Positions 33,170-41,241 are shown, numbered from the stretch's first letter. The stretch: 64,000 nucleotides of DNA from Streptomyces sp. BA2 (GCF_009769735.1 NZ_WSRO01000002.1:4972001-5036000); one strand, 5' to 3'. Numbers and translations: made by a program. Notes: generated from the sequence alone by a model not told the origin.

Positions 33170-33894
33170 CCGAGGAGACTCCGGGCTTCGGTGACAGCAC
33201 CGAGAAGCCCGACGTCCCCTCCGGCGCCACCCCTGATGACGCGGCGCCGCAGGCCGCCGAGCCCTCCACCGAGGAGGGCCCGGCGGCCCCGGCCGGGGAC
33301 GCAAGCAATGCGAGTCAGCAGACTCAGTCGGCTCAATCGGCTCAGGACGTGGGCCTGATCGCCCAGCTGGACCAGGTGCGTACGGCGCTCGGCGAGCGCA
33401 CGGCGGACCTCCAGCGGCTCCAGGCCGAGTATCAGAACTACCGCCGCCGTGTGGAGCGGGACAAGGTGACGGTCAAGGAGATCGCCGCGGCGAACCTCCT
33501 GTCCGAGCTTCTCCCGACCCTCGACGACGTCGGCCGCGCCCGTGAACACGGCGAGCTGGTCGGCGGCTTCAAGTCGGTCGCGGAGGCCCTTGAGACGGTC
33601 GTCGCCAAGATGGGCCTCCAGCAGTTCGGCAAGGAGGGCGAGCCCTTCGACCCGACGATCCACGAGGCCCTGATGCACTCGTACGCGCCCGACGTCACCG
33701 AGACGACGTGCGTCGCGATCCTGCAGCCGGGGTACCGCATCGGCGAGCGCACCATCCGCCCCGCGCGGGTGGCCGTGGCCGAGCCGCAGCCGGGCGCGCA
33801 GACGGTCAAGGGCGAGGCCGAGACCGCCACGTCCGCGGACTCCGCCGACGCGGCGGAGGACAAGGAGACCGGTGGCGGCCCGGACGAGGGCTGA
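33166..33894 (+). CDS. grpE: Nucleotide exchange factor GrpE
   Basis: 242 residues, starting in a four-base ATGA overlap with dnaK, so translation is coupled. Residues 1-65 are a disordered acidic/Gln-rich extension. The GrpE core begins with the long coiled-coil helix ([20 protein letters not shown], then [13 protein letters not shown]) and ends with the beta domain ([37 protein letters not shown]). The acidic C-terminal tail is common in Streptomyces. It promotes ADP release from DnaK. Confidence 0.97.
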   Translation: MTEETPGFGDSTEKPDVPSGATPDDAAPQAAEPSTEEGPAAPAGDASNASQQTQSAQSAQDVGLIAQLDQVRTALGERTADLQRLQAEYQNYRRRVERDKVTVKEIAAANLLSELLPTLDDVGRAREHGELVGGFKSVAEALETVVAKMGLQQFGKEGEPFDPTIHEALMHSYAPDVTETTCVAILQPGYRIGERTIRPARVAVAEPQPGAQTVKGEAETATSADSADAAEDKETGGGPDEG

Positions 33895-33935
33895 CATGAC
33901 GGAGCTGTTGTGAAGCGAGAGGAGGGACGTCGGGG

Positions 33936-35141
33936 ATGAGCACCAAGGACTTCATCGAGAAGGACTACTACAAGGTCCTCGGCGTCCCCAAGGACGCCAC
34001 CGAAGCCGAGATCAAGAAGGCGTACCGGAAACTCGCACGCGAGAACCACCCGGACGCCAACAAGGGCAACGTCAAGGCGGAGGAGCGCTTCAAGGAGATC
34101 TCCGAGGCGAACGACATCCTCGGCGACCCCAAGAAGCGCAAGGAGTACGACGAAGCGCGTGCTCTCTTCGGCAACGGCGGCTTCAGGGCCGGTCCCGGAG
34201 GCGCGGGCGGCGGCGGTTCGTTCAACTTCGACCTGGGCGACCTCTTCGGAGGCGGCGCCCCGGGCGGTGGAGCGGGCGGCGCCGGCGGCGGCTTCGGGGG
34301 CGGTCTGGGTGACGTCTTCGGGGGCCTGTTCAACCGAGGCGGCGCGGGCGCGGGCGGCGCGGGCACGCGTACGCAGCCCCGGCGCGGCCAGGACATCGAG
34401 TCCGAGGTCACGCTGAGTTTCACGGAGGCGGTGGACGGGGCGACGGTCCCGCTCCGGATGTCCTCCCAGGCTCCCTGCAAGGCCTGTTCCGGCACCGGCG
34501 ACAAGAACGGCACACCGCGCGTGTGCCCGACGTGCGTAGGTACGGGCCAGGTGACGCGGGGAGGAGGCGGCGGATTCTCTTTGACCGACCCCTGCGTGGA
34601 CTGCAAGGGCCGCGGGCTCATCGCCCAGGACCCCTGCGAGGTCTGCAAGGGCTCGGGCAGGGCGAAGTCGTCCCGCACGATGCAGGTGCGGATCCCCGCG
34701 GGCGTATCGGACGGCCAGCGCATCCGCCTGCGAGGCAAGGGCGGCCCCGGTGAACGGGGCGGTCCGGCAGGCGACTTGTACGTGGTCGTGCACGTCGACA
34801 CCCACCCGGTCTTCGGCCGTAAGGGCGACAACCTGACGGTGACGGTTCCGGTGACGTTCGCCGAGGCGGCACTGGGCGGCGAGGTGAAGGTCCCCACCCT
34901 GGGCGGCCCGCCGGTCACCCTGAAGCTGCCTCCGGGCACCCCCAACGGTCGTACGATGCGGGCGCGGGGCAAGGGCGCGGTCCGCAAGGACGGTTCGCGG
35001 GGCGATCTGCTGGTGACGGTGGAGGTATCGGTCCCGACCTCCCTCTCCGACCCGGCGAAGGAAGCCCTGGAGGCCTACCGCGAGGCGACTGCGGACGACG
35101 ATCCGCGGGCAGAACTGTTCCAGGCCGCGAAGGGAGCATGA
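33936..35141 (+). CDS. dnaJ: Hsp40 co-chaperone DnaJ
   Basis: 401 residues with all parts of a class I DnaJ. The J domain (residues ~9-75) has the HPD motif at 38-40, the Gly/Phe-rich linker is unusually long (about 80-145), and the zinc domain has four CxxCxGxG motifs (CKACSGTG, CPTCVGTG, CVDCKGRG, CEVCKGSG). The C-terminal substrate domain includes TLGGPPVTLKLPPGT. It stimulates the ATPase of DnaK and delivers substrates. It lies 41 bases after grpE and one base before hspR. Confidence 0.97.
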   Translation: MSTKDFIEKDYYKVLGVPKDATEAEIKKAYRKLARENHPDANKGNVKAEERFKEISEANDILGDPKKRKEYDEARALFGNGGFRAGPGGAGGGGSFNFDLGDLFGGGAPGGGAGGAGGGFGGGLGDVFGGLFNRGGAGAGGAGTRTQPRRGQDIESEVTLSFTEAVDGATVPLRMSSQAPCKACSGTGDKNGTPRVCPTCVGTGQVTRGGGGGFSLTDPCVDCKGRGLIAQDPCEVCKGSGRAKSSRTMQVRIPAGVSDGQRIRLRGKGGPGERGGPAGDLYVVVHVDTHPVFGRKGDNLTVTVPVTFAEAALGGEVKVPTLGGPPVTLKLPPGTPNGRTMRARGKGAVRKDGSRGDLLVTVEVSVPTSLSDPAKEALEAYREATADDDPRAELFQAAKGA

Positions 35142-35142
35142 G

Positions 35143-35592
35143 ATGGACGGCCGTCGTCGAAATCCGTACCAGTTGACCGACGAGACGCCGGTCTACGTCA
35201 TCTCAGTGGCCGCCCAGCTTTCGGGCCTCCACCCGCAGACCCTGCGCCAGTACGACCGCCTCGGCCTGGTCTCCCCGGACCGCACGGCGGGCCGCGGCCG
35301 TCGCTATTCGGCCCGCGACATCGAACTGCTGCGCACGGTGCAGCAGTTGTCGCAGGAAGAGGGCATCAACCTCGCCGGCATCAAGCGCATCATCGAGCTG
35401 GAGAACCAGGTCGCCGCGCTGCAGGCGAGGGTGGCGGAACTGTCCTCGGCGGTGGAGGGCGCGGCTACGGCGATGCAGCAGCGCGAGGCGGCGGTGCACG
35501 CGTCGTACCGCCGCGACCTGGTGCCGTACCAGGACGTGCAGCAGGCGAGCGCGCTGGTGGTGTGGCGTCCGAAGAGGACGACGGAGCAGTAG
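35143..35592 (+). CDS. hspR: MerR-family heat-shock repressor HspR
   Basis: 149 residues. The MerR-type winged helix motif is at residues ~18-50 (VYVISVAAQLSGLHPQTLRQ, YDRLGLVSPDRTAGRGRRYS). A coiled-coil dimer helix follows (IIELENQVAALQARVAELSS), with the basic C-terminal tail DLVPYQDVQQASALVVWRPK. HspR binds HAIR repeats, which are found here upstream of dnaK and clpB, with DnaK as co-repressor in S. coelicolor. It is last in the dnaK operon and followed by a terminator. Confidence 0.97.
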   Translation: MDGRRRNPYQLTDETPVYVISVAAQLSGLHPQTLRQYDRLGLVSPDRTAGRGRRYSARDIELLRTVQQLSQEEGINLAGIKRIIELENQVAALQARVAELSSAVEGAATAMQQREAAVHASYRRDLVPYQDVQQASALVVWRPKRTTEQ

Positions 35593-35614
35593 CCCTCACT
35601 AATATGTGGGCGTA

Positions 35615-35652
35615 GGGGCCGGGAGGCAGGACCTCCCGGCCCCTTTCGTTTC
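35615..35652 (+). terminator. Terminator of the dnaK operon
   Basis: A 12-bp stem GGGGCCGGGAGG/CCTCCCGGCCCC with a five-base loop is followed by TTTCGTTTC. It lies 22 bases after the hspR stop and has the features of an intrinsic terminator. Confidence 0.88.
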
Positions 35653-35680
35653 TGCTGGGGAAAGCGGGGGTGGGTTCGCC

Positions 35681-36196
35681 ATGGCCATGGTGGGACTTTT
35701 CTGGATCGCCGAGGGCGATGTGTACGTGGGCGCGAAGCCGTCGGGCCTCGCGGCGGGGGTACGCCTGACGCCGGAGGGCGTGGTGGCCCTGGGCGACAAG
35801 CAGTCGGCGTTCTACCCCTGGGACGAGGTGCGCGCCCTGACGGTCGAGGACGCCCCGGTGAAGTCCCTCAAGCGCCAGGTGGGCGTCCTGGTGGACATGG
35901 CCCTCACGGTGGGCCTGGGCGGCTCGGACGACGCCCCGGCGATGACGGTCCGTCTCGCGAGGCCGGAGTCCGAGGAAACGGAGCTGACGGCGTACGTAGC
36001 AGCGGCAACTGGCTACTCCCAGACGGAGCACGACCTCTCCCTCACGCTCCTGACCCACATGACGAAGGGCGAGGCAACGCTCCGCACGACGCTGGCGGCG
36101 ATGGCGGAGTGGGGCCGGGCACGGGAGGGGGGCTCGCCCCGGGCGGCGGATCGGGAGAGGCTGCTGCGGGAGTGGGGTGGCGGGGACCCCGCCTAG
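35681..36196 (+). CDS. Uncharacterised Streptomyces protein downstream of hspR
   Basis: 171 residues from ATG 35681. The N-terminal ~115 residues look like a mixed alpha/beta domain (GLFWIAEGDVYVGAKPSG, RLTPEGVVALGDKQSAFYPW, MTVRLARPE), possibly PH-like. The C-terminal helical part (YSQTEHDLSLTLLTHMTKGE) ends in a basic tail. No catalytic or membrane motif is visible. It is separated from hspR by a terminator, so it needs its own promoter. Its stop overlaps the stop of the convergent DUF397 gene by four bases. Confidence 0.68.
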   Translation: MAMVGLFWIAEGDVYVGAKPSGLAAGVRLTPEGVVALGDKQSAFYPWDEVRALTVEDAPVKSLKRQVGVLVDMALTVGLGGSDDAPAMTVRLARPESEETELTAYVAAATGYSQTEHDLSLTLLTHMTKGEATLRTTLAAMAEWGRAREGGSPRAADRERLLREWGGGDPA

Positions 36197-36372
36197 CGCT
36201 CTCCGGAGAGGGCCTTCAGCAGCGCGGCGAGGGGCCCGGGGGCGGTGGTCAGGATGGTGTCCGGGGTGTCGCTTTCGCGCAGGCGGATGGTTCCGTCGGG
36301 GGCGGTGGCTATGTAGAGGCAGTTCGCCTGGTCCTCGCTGAATGTGGACTTCTGCCAGTCGAGTTGGGGCAT
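36193..36372 (-). CDS. DUF397-domain protein
   Basis: 59 residues from MPQLDWQKSTFSEDQANCLY; the AGGAGATCTGAC ribosome site supports the start at 36372. It keeps the family pattern W(Q)KS(T/S)(F/Y)S ... C(L/V)Y(I/V)A ... I(R)LRESDTPDTIL ... PLAALLKAL. It begins one base after the stop of the Scr1-type regulator, forming the usual regulator/DUF397 pair. Confidence 0.82.
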   Translation of the reverse strand: MPQLDWQKSTFSEDQANCLYIATAPDGTIRLRESDTPDTILTTAPGPLAALLKALSGER

Positions 36373-36373
36373 G

Positions 36374-37159
36374 TCAGATCTCCTGTAGGCCATAGAGCAG
36401 GTGCTGGATCAGACTCAGGGAGTCACGTGAGTCGTGGGCGGACGCGGGCACTTTCGGGTCCAGGGGCGGCAGGGCTGTGGAGGAGAGGCGAGCGAACCGC
36501 GTCGTGTACTTGTCCACCGCCTCGCGCTCGTGCACGTAGAGAGAGGACGCCGGGGTCTCGACGAGGACGGTCTCCAGCGCAGCCCCGTGTGAGCCGACCA
36601 GCAGGAACGGGGTGCTGAAGGCGGAGAGCCCCTCTGCCGTGAACGGCAGTACCTGGATGGTGACATGGGGCAGTTCGGCCATGCGGATCAGGTGCAGCAA
36701 CTGTTTGCGCATCACTGCTGTGCTGCCGAATCGAACGTGCAGCGCGGCCTCGTGGATGACCGCGTGCAGGGTCGGGGGCCGTTCTTGGGCGAGGATCTTC
36801 TGCCGTTCCATCCGGAACTGGACCGCACGCTCGAGTTCGCTCGTGGAGCGCTCGCTCTGGCTGGACCTGAAGATCGAGCGCGTGTACTCGGCGATCTGGA
36901 GAACACCGGGGATGAACAGTGACTCGTACGAATGCAGAGCATCGGCAGCTGCCTCCAGCTCTGCGAGGTCCAGCACGGGTTGATCGAGGACCTGCCGGTA
37001 CGCGGTCCACCAGCCCTTGCCGCTTTCCTCGCCCATGGAGACCAGAGCTTCGACAAGAGGTTCCCGTGTGCATCCGTATGAGCGGCAAAGGGTCCGCAGC
37101 TTTTCCGAGGGAATGGCCGTGCGCCCAGCCTCGACGTGACCGAGGTGGGCCCGCCCCAT
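36374..37159 (-). pseudogene. Scr1-type regulator with truncated helix-turn-helix
   Basis: 261 residues in the open frame. The DUF5753 domain is intact (GKGWWTAYRQVLDQPVLDLA, LFIPGVLQIAEYTRSIF, IQVLPFTAEGLSAFSTPFLL). However the N-terminus begins in the middle of the helix-turn-helix (MGRAHLGHVEAGRTAIPSEK). The ~40 residues that should precede it (first two helices) are missing, and an in-frame TAG lies just upstream of the ATG. Either the gene decayed by 5' loss, or it makes a protein with half a DNA-binding domain. The downstream DUF397 gene still looks intact. Confidence 0.6.
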
Positions 37160-37313
37160 TCCCTACTCTAAGTATCGCATCAGTCACTCACTGGAGCCTC
37201 TCAACTCCCCCTGCCCACAAGCCGAAAGGCACCCACCGCACCCCCCAGGCGCGCATGGGCAACGCCATCGCCCGGCAAGGGCCCCTCGCCCCCTCCCGAC
37301 GGGAGCAACCGTC

Positions 37314-37760
37314 ATGCCCGCAGACCGCCCCCGCATCGCTCACCGCCCCGCCCAACTCGCCTACGACTACACCCTGTTCTCCCCAGGCGATGCGACCTCC
37401 CCCAAGGTCTGCCGAGACTTCGTACGCACAGTCCTGCGCACTCTGAACCGGGAGGCGCTGGTCATGCCGGCGACCCTCTGCACCTCGGAACTCATCACGA
37501 ACGTGCACCTGCACACCAAAGGCTCCGCGATGCTCCGCATCCTCCTGACCCTCACCCGCCTACGGGTAACCGTCTTCGACGAGAGCCCGGACCCACCGGT
37601 CGTGGCGCACCCCGCAGCAGGGGTGGCATCGGGTGACCGGGGGAAGTTTCCCCTGGTCGGCCCCATCAACGTACCTACCGTGATCGCGTTGCTTGTGCCG
37701 CGAGGACGCCAAGCCCACACTGGAAAGGAGGTGCGCCATCGTGACCGCTCTTGCAGCTGA
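37314..37760 (+). CDS. RsbW-like ATP-binding protein, probably damaged C-terminus
   Basis: 148 residues. The N-terminal half is a normal GHKL anti-sigma-type domain (KVCRDFVRTVLRTLNREALV, TLCTSELITNVHLHTKGSAM with the N box, RVTVFDESPDPPVV). The second ATP-lid region, usually GRGL(F/L)LV..ADRWG, is replaced by GDRGKFPLVGPINVPT and then non-family sequence. ATP binding is therefore doubtful. The gene overlaps the start of the Uma2 gene by 20 bases. It is divergent from the truncated regulator, mirroring the locus at 5.7-7.3 kb. Confidence 0.55.
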   Translation: MPADRPRIAHRPAQLAYDYTLFSPGDATSPKVCRDFVRTVLRTLNREALVMPATLCTSELITNVHLHTKGSAMLRILLTLTRLRVTVFDESPDPPVVAHPAAGVASGDRGKFPLVGPINVPTVIALLVPRGRQAHTGKEVRHRDRSCS

Positions 37761-38388
37761 GAGGCCCAAGACCATGCCTGACACCGAGACCGAGTCAGCC
37801 CCGTCCGCCGAGCTGGACGAGGTGCTGTGGCAGGCATGGAAGGCGATGGAACTCCCCGAGGGCTACCGCGCTGAAATCATTGAGGGAGCCATCGAGGTGT
37901 CGCCCACCGGTCGCTATTCGCATGCCGAGACCGCCAATCTGCTCCGGGACGAGCTGGTGGTATTCCTGAGCGGCGGTGACTTCGTCGCACGCAACGACGG
38001 GAACATCGTCCACGAGGGGCGAGTGTGGATTCCCGACCTGTACATCGTGCCGAGAGACAGGGAGCGGTACGTGACCGCCGACGGAGTCGGGGTCACCGCT
38101 GCAGCCGTGCGTCTTGTCGTCGAAGTGGTCTCTCCTGGAACACGCAACCAAGAGCGCGACAGGGTGAAGAAGCGCCGAGAGTACGCCCGCGCCGGGATCC
38201 CCGTCTACGTGCTCATCGACGACTACGACGGCGAAGGCACCGTCACCGTCCTGACCGAGCCGCAGCCGGAGAAGGCGGACTGGGTCGGCGTCCACCGGGT
38301 CCCGTACGGGACGCAAGTCGCGATCCCCAACGGGCCCGCCAAGGGGTTCACGATCGGCGAGGCGGTCACGGGGGCGCGGCGCGGGTGA
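37741..38388 (+). CDS. Uma2-family (DUF820) nuclease-like protein
   Basis: 215 residues from GTG 37741, chosen because of a perfect AAGGAGGTG ribosome site. The Uma2 restriction-endonuclease-like fold is recognisable: WKAMELPEGYRAEIIEGAIE, VSPTGRYSHAETANLLRDEL, VWIPDLYIVPRD and LVVEVVSPGTRNQERDRVKK, with the acidic residues and final lysine of a PD-(D/E)xK site, then YARAGIPVYVLIDDY. Many Uma2 copies exist in Streptomyces without known targets. It overlaps the preceding ATPase gene and, at its end, a convergent membrane-protein gene by 23 bases. Confidence 0.85.
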   Translation: MTALAAERPKTMPDTETESAPSAELDEVLWQAWKAMELPEGYRAEIIEGAIEVSPTGRYSHAETANLLRDELVVFLSGGDFVARNDGNIVHEGRVWIPDLYIVPRDRERYVTADGVGVTAAAVRLVVEVVSPGTRNQERDRVKKRREYARAGIPVYVLIDDYDGEGTVTVLTEPQPEKADWVGVHRVPYGTQVAIPNGPAKGFTIGEAVTGARRG

Positions 38389-38794
38389 GCGACGAGCGCC
38401 GTCGGCACCTCAAGAAGAAGGCCTTCCTTCGCCAGGGAGTCGCCGCGGTCGCCGTGACTCCGATGCTCAGAGCAATGGCGGCAACAGCCCAGCTGAAGAG
38501 ATCAGTAGGCGGGTTGGCTGTCCAGTCCCACCAGTTGTTCGGGTACCAGACCAGAAAGAGGACCGAGGCCAGAGGGATGGCCCAGCCGAGCTGCTGTCCC
38601 AGCACGGCGGCGGACAGCAGGGCCAAGCCCAGCCAGATCAAGAGGGACCGGACGAAGACGGCCCCGGATTCCGGTCCGTCGGCGAGGGCCTCCGCGCCGA
38701 ACGAGAAGGCGCAAACCGTCAACGTGAGCGCAGTGCAGTAAACAGCGCGCAGTCGGTGCATCGTGGATGCACCCATCGCGTCGTGTGCCGACAT
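38366..38794 (-). CDS. Uncharacterised small membrane protein
   Basis: 142 residues with four hydrophobic segments: VYCTALTLTVCAFSFGAEAL, SLLIWLGLALLSAAVLGQQL, WAIPLASVLFLVWYPNNWW and DLFSWAVAAIALSIGVTATA. The C-terminus is basic (WRRKAFFLRCRRRSSLTR). No family was recognised. An in-frame ATG at 38761 is an alternative start. It is convergent with Uma2. Confidence 0.5.
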   Translation of the reverse strand: MSAHDAMGASTMHRLRAVYCTALTLTVCAFSFGAEALADGPESGAVFVRSLLIWLGLALLSAAVLGQQLGWAIPLASVLFLVWYPNNWWDWTANPPTDLFSWAVAAIALSIGVTATAATPWRRKAFFLRCRRRSSLTRAAPP

Positions 38795-38848
38795 GGCTCC
38801 GTCGAGGGCGGCGGAGAGAAAGACAGCCGAACAACGCTGACAGAAGGG

Positions 38849-39405
38849 CTACAACTGCGGTGCCGGTGACGACGGTTGTAGTGTCGTGTGTTGGTAGAGG
38901 GTCCGCATCCGGGCTCCCCGCGTGAGCATCGACTGCTCGGGCAGGACGGCGGTCACCAGCCTGTCTGCAGGACGGGCACCACCGGGCTGGACCGTGAGGA
39001 CTTCCCTTGAAGTCATCTCTACGGCCTGGCCAATGGCTTCGTTGATCCGCGGGATTCCTCTCAGCACGTTGATGGAGGAGGTGCGGGGGCGGGAGTGGTG
39101 CCTGTGCCGAGTGCCATGAGTGGCTCGAACGCCGCGGCCAGGCGGGCTCCGTGGTGGCGTTGCTCCGCGATGCTATTGGCGATGGCCCCGAGGAGCCTGG
39201 GCAGCGCGACAGCCGGGGCTCTCGGTCTCAGCCACTGCGAGCCCGCCTCTTCCGGGTACAGGAGGCCACAGTCAACCAGGCACGGTGCCGAGTCGGCGTC
39301 CTGGCTCGCGACGCGCTTCTCCCGAAGAGCCCGGACGTACAGCTCCCACCCTGCCTGGCACAACTCGTCGTGGGTGTGGGCGTGGGCGTGGGGGTTCGCT
39401 CTCAT
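38849..39405 (-). pseudogene. Broken LuxR-type regulator paralogue
   Basis: Two overlapping frames (39405-39061, then 39067-38849) together match the first two thirds of the intact regulator at 39402-40439. The first frame, CQAGWELYVRALREKRVASQ, corresponds to CDEGSRLYASALSNGRLART. The second, EVLTVQPGGARPADRLVTAV, corresponds to EILTVQPGGGRSENSLTVAM, and both share RMRTLYQHT. A frameshift separates them, and the C-terminal helix-turn-helix is absent. The fragment starts in a four-base ATGA overlap with the intact gene, so it arose as a tandem duplicate. Confidence 0.8.
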
Positions 39406-40439
39406 CTGGGGTGATCCTTGTCGAGGATGCCCGAATGAGCGATCAAGTAGCCGAGTTGAGCGCGGCTGCCGCTGCCAAGGGCGGCGGCGATCTTAGCGAT
39501 GTGGGAACGGCAGGTGCGGACGTTCATGCCGAGGCGGCGGGCGATTGCTTCGTCGACGTGGCCTTCGATGAGGAGCTTGGCGATGGTGCGTTGGACGCCG
39601 GTGATGCCGTCGGTGGATGGGGCGTAGGGGACCTCGTCGAGCAGGGGAGTCGCTCGTATCCACTGCTGCTCGAAGACCTTGGCGAGGTACTCGACAAGGC
39701 CAGGGTGGCGGAGCTCCAGGGCGACTTGGCGATCGGCGCGGGCGGGTATGAGCGCGACGGTGCGATCGAAGATCATCATTCGGTCGATCACCTCCTCCAG
39801 CGTCCGGACCTCCACATTCCCCTGGGCCATGCGTGCCGCATAGGCAAGCGTTCCCTGACTGTGTCTGGCGGTGTGCTGGTAGAGGGTGCGCATCCTGATG
39901 CCGCGGTCGAGGACGGCCTGGCCGCGTTGCATCGCCACCGTGAGGGAGTTCTCGCTGCGGCCGCCCCCTGGCTGGACCGTGAGGATCTCGAAACGGCAGT
40001 CCGATGTCGCTCGTTCGATCGCCGCGTCGATGCGGGCGCCGCCCTCCAGCACGGTGATGGCGTGGGTCGTTGGCTCCACGCGGGCGGTTATGGCCATAAA
40101 CGGCTCAAAAATGTCGGTTAGTTGAAGGGCGAGCCGTCGCCGTTCCTGGATTTCCCGCTCGATTGGGTTGAGGCGCTGCGCGAGTGCGGCGGACGGCGGG
40201 ATGGGGCGCAGCCAATCCGCGTCGTCCGGGTCCGGGTGCAGCAGAGCGGACTCAAGCAGGCATGGCGTGGCCTCGACTTCGGTTCTTGCCAATCGGCCAT
40301 TGCTCAGCGCGCTGGCGTACAGCCTCGAGCCCTCATCACAAAGTGGGGTTGAGGGGTGAGGATGTGTCGGTTTCGCGTCGTTTGTAAGCAAATCTCCACC
40401 CCCCAGGGTCCTGAACGTGCAGGAACATGATGCATCCAC
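39402..40439 (-). CDS. LuxR-type regulator with TrmB-like sensor region
   Basis: 345 residues from GTG 40439. The C-terminal LuxR/GerE-type helix-turn-helix reads GVQRTIAKLLIEGHVDEAIA, RRLGMNVRTCRSHIAKIAAA. The central part (FEILTVQPGGGRSENSLTVA, RGIRMRTLYQHTARHSQGTL, EVIDRMMIFDRTVALIPARA) resembles the TrmB/PLD-like sensor seen in a large Streptomyces regulator group. The first ~30 residues look unconserved, so the true start could be internal. It is divergent, by 65 bases, from the repeat-peptide gene at 40505, which is the natural candidate target. Confidence 0.8.
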   Translation of the reverse strand: MDASCSCTFRTLGGGDLLTNDAKPTHPHPSTPLCDEGSRLYASALSNGRLARTEVEATPCLLESALLHPDPDDADWLRPIPPSAALAQRLNPIEREIQERRRLALQLTDIFEPFMAITARVEPTTHAITVLEGGARIDAAIERATSDCRFEILTVQPGGGRSENSLTVAMQRGQAVLDRGIRMRTLYQHTARHSQGTLAYAARMAQGNVEVRTLEEVIDRMMIFDRTVALIPARADRQVALELRHPGLVEYLAKVFEQQWIRATPLLDEVPYAPSTDGITGVQRTIAKLLIEGHVDEAIARRLGMNVRTCRSHIAKIAAALGSGSRAQLGYLIAHSGILDKDHPR

Positions 40440-40504
40440 CCTGTGGCTTTGACGTGCTCAATTGAGACATCGTCTTGTGGAGCCGGGGGAGAGGAATCTA
40501 CCAA

Positions 40505-40756
40505 GTGAGGACGAAGCCGACCATGTTTAAGAGCATGCTTCGCTCGGTGCTTGTCACCACCTTCTCCGCAGGGCTGGTTCTGGGCACGGTGAGCACACTT
40601 GATCTCTCCTGGAGCACGGCGCCTGGAGGCAAGGGTGCTGCGTCTGCCTTGCCCCCGGACCTTTCTTGGGGTACGGCGCCTGGAGGCGAGGGTGCTGCGA
40701 TGGCCGCGCCGCCGGACCTTTCCTGGTCCGTGGCGCCGGCGGGAGCGAAGGCATGA
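40505..40756 (+). CDS. Small exported peptide with DLSW repeats
   Basis: 83 residues from GTG 40505, which follows a GGGAGAGGAATC ribosome site; the internal ATG 40523 is the alternative. A signal-like hydrophobic stretch (residues ~12-30, LRSVLVTTFSAGLVLGTVS) is followed by 2.7 copies of a 19-residue unit starting at residues 33, 52 and 71: DLSW(S/G)(T/V)AP(G/A)G..., spaced by ...AAPP. Each unit carries one tryptophan. The stop overlaps the next gene's ATG (ATGA). The form is that of a precursor or secreted signal peptide. No known RiPP class was recognised. Confidence 0.65.
   Translation: MRTKPTMFKSMLRSVLVTTFSAGLVLGTVSTLDLSWSTAPGGKGAASALPPDLSWGTAPGGEGAAMAAPPDLSWSVAPAGAKA
40601..40753 (+). 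repeat. 57-bp in-frame tandem repeat encoding DLSW units
   Basis: Units at 40601-40657, 40658-40714 and a partial unit at 40715-40753. Each begins with GA(T/C)CT(C/T)TC(C/T)TGG. The spacing is an exact multiple of three, so the peptide repeat is preserved. Synonymous differences between units suggest the repeat has been kept by selection on the peptide. Confidence 0.8.
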
Positions 40757-41124
40757 GCACTCCCCCCGACGACCGCACCTTCCGCCGAGAAATGGCCACC
40801 GCCTACCGCTCCGGTTGGCATTTCATCGATCTCGCCACCGCGATACCCCACGCCGGCGACTCGTTGATGGTCACGCTCCTCGGTGAGCCAGTAGTCGTCA
40901 CCCGTGACGACGAGGAGGAGATCCGGGCCTACCGGTGCCTCCGTAAGCCGCGAGGCGCCCCGCAGCCCGTGCGGTGTGCCATTCGGTACGGGATGGTCTT
41001 CGTCAATCTCGACCGGCGTGACCACCAGTTGGTCGGTGAGCCGGGGCAGTCGGGCCGGCAGCAGCAGGACCAGCAGAGTTCCACCACTACAAGAGCCATT
41101 ACAGCCACCCCCCGCAGCGCCTGA
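40753..41124 (+). CDS. Rieske-like protein lacking the histidine ligands
   Basis: 123 residues, translationally coupled to the repeat-peptide gene. The sequence follows the N-terminal Rieske domain of ring-hydroxylating oxygenases: SGWHFIDLATAIPHAGDSLM, GEPVVVTRDDEEEIRAYRCL, RGAPQPVRC, YGMVFVNLD. The cluster motif C-x-H ... C-x2-H is changed: the first half reads CLRKPRGA and the second CAIRYGMVF, so both histidines are gone. A 2Fe-2S Rieske cluster is therefore unlikely. The Gln/Thr-rich tail is disordered. It may be a peptide-binding or scaffold protein, which is inference. Confidence 0.62.
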   Translation: MSTPPDDRTFRREMATAYRSGWHFIDLATAIPHAGDSLMVTLLGEPVVVTRDDEEEIRAYRCLRKPRGAPQPVRCAIRYGMVFVNLDRRDHQLVGEPGQSGRQQQDQQSSTTTRAITATPRSA

Positions 41125-41167
41125 CGCGATCCCCCGTCGTTGTACATCGCGCAGGTGCTTCCCCCAG

Positions 41168-41207
41168 CAGCGGCGCCACCGTGGACCTGAACACGGTGGC
41201 GCCGCTG
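41168..41207. terminator. Bidirectional terminator
   Basis: A 16-bp perfect stem CAGCGGCGCCACCGTG/CACGGTGGCGCCGCTG with an eight-base loop lies between the stops of the convergent Rieske-like and F420-oxidoreductase genes. It has no U-run but high stability, as is common in Streptomyces. Confidence 0.78.
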
Positions 41208-41241
41208 TGGTGTGTGACGGGGGCCCGCCATCCGCACGGGG

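Noticed and set aside
31274..33304. 676-codon minus-strand frame antisense to dnaK
   Set aside because: Antisense shadow of dnaK, one of the most conserved genes, and it runs through the HAIR site.
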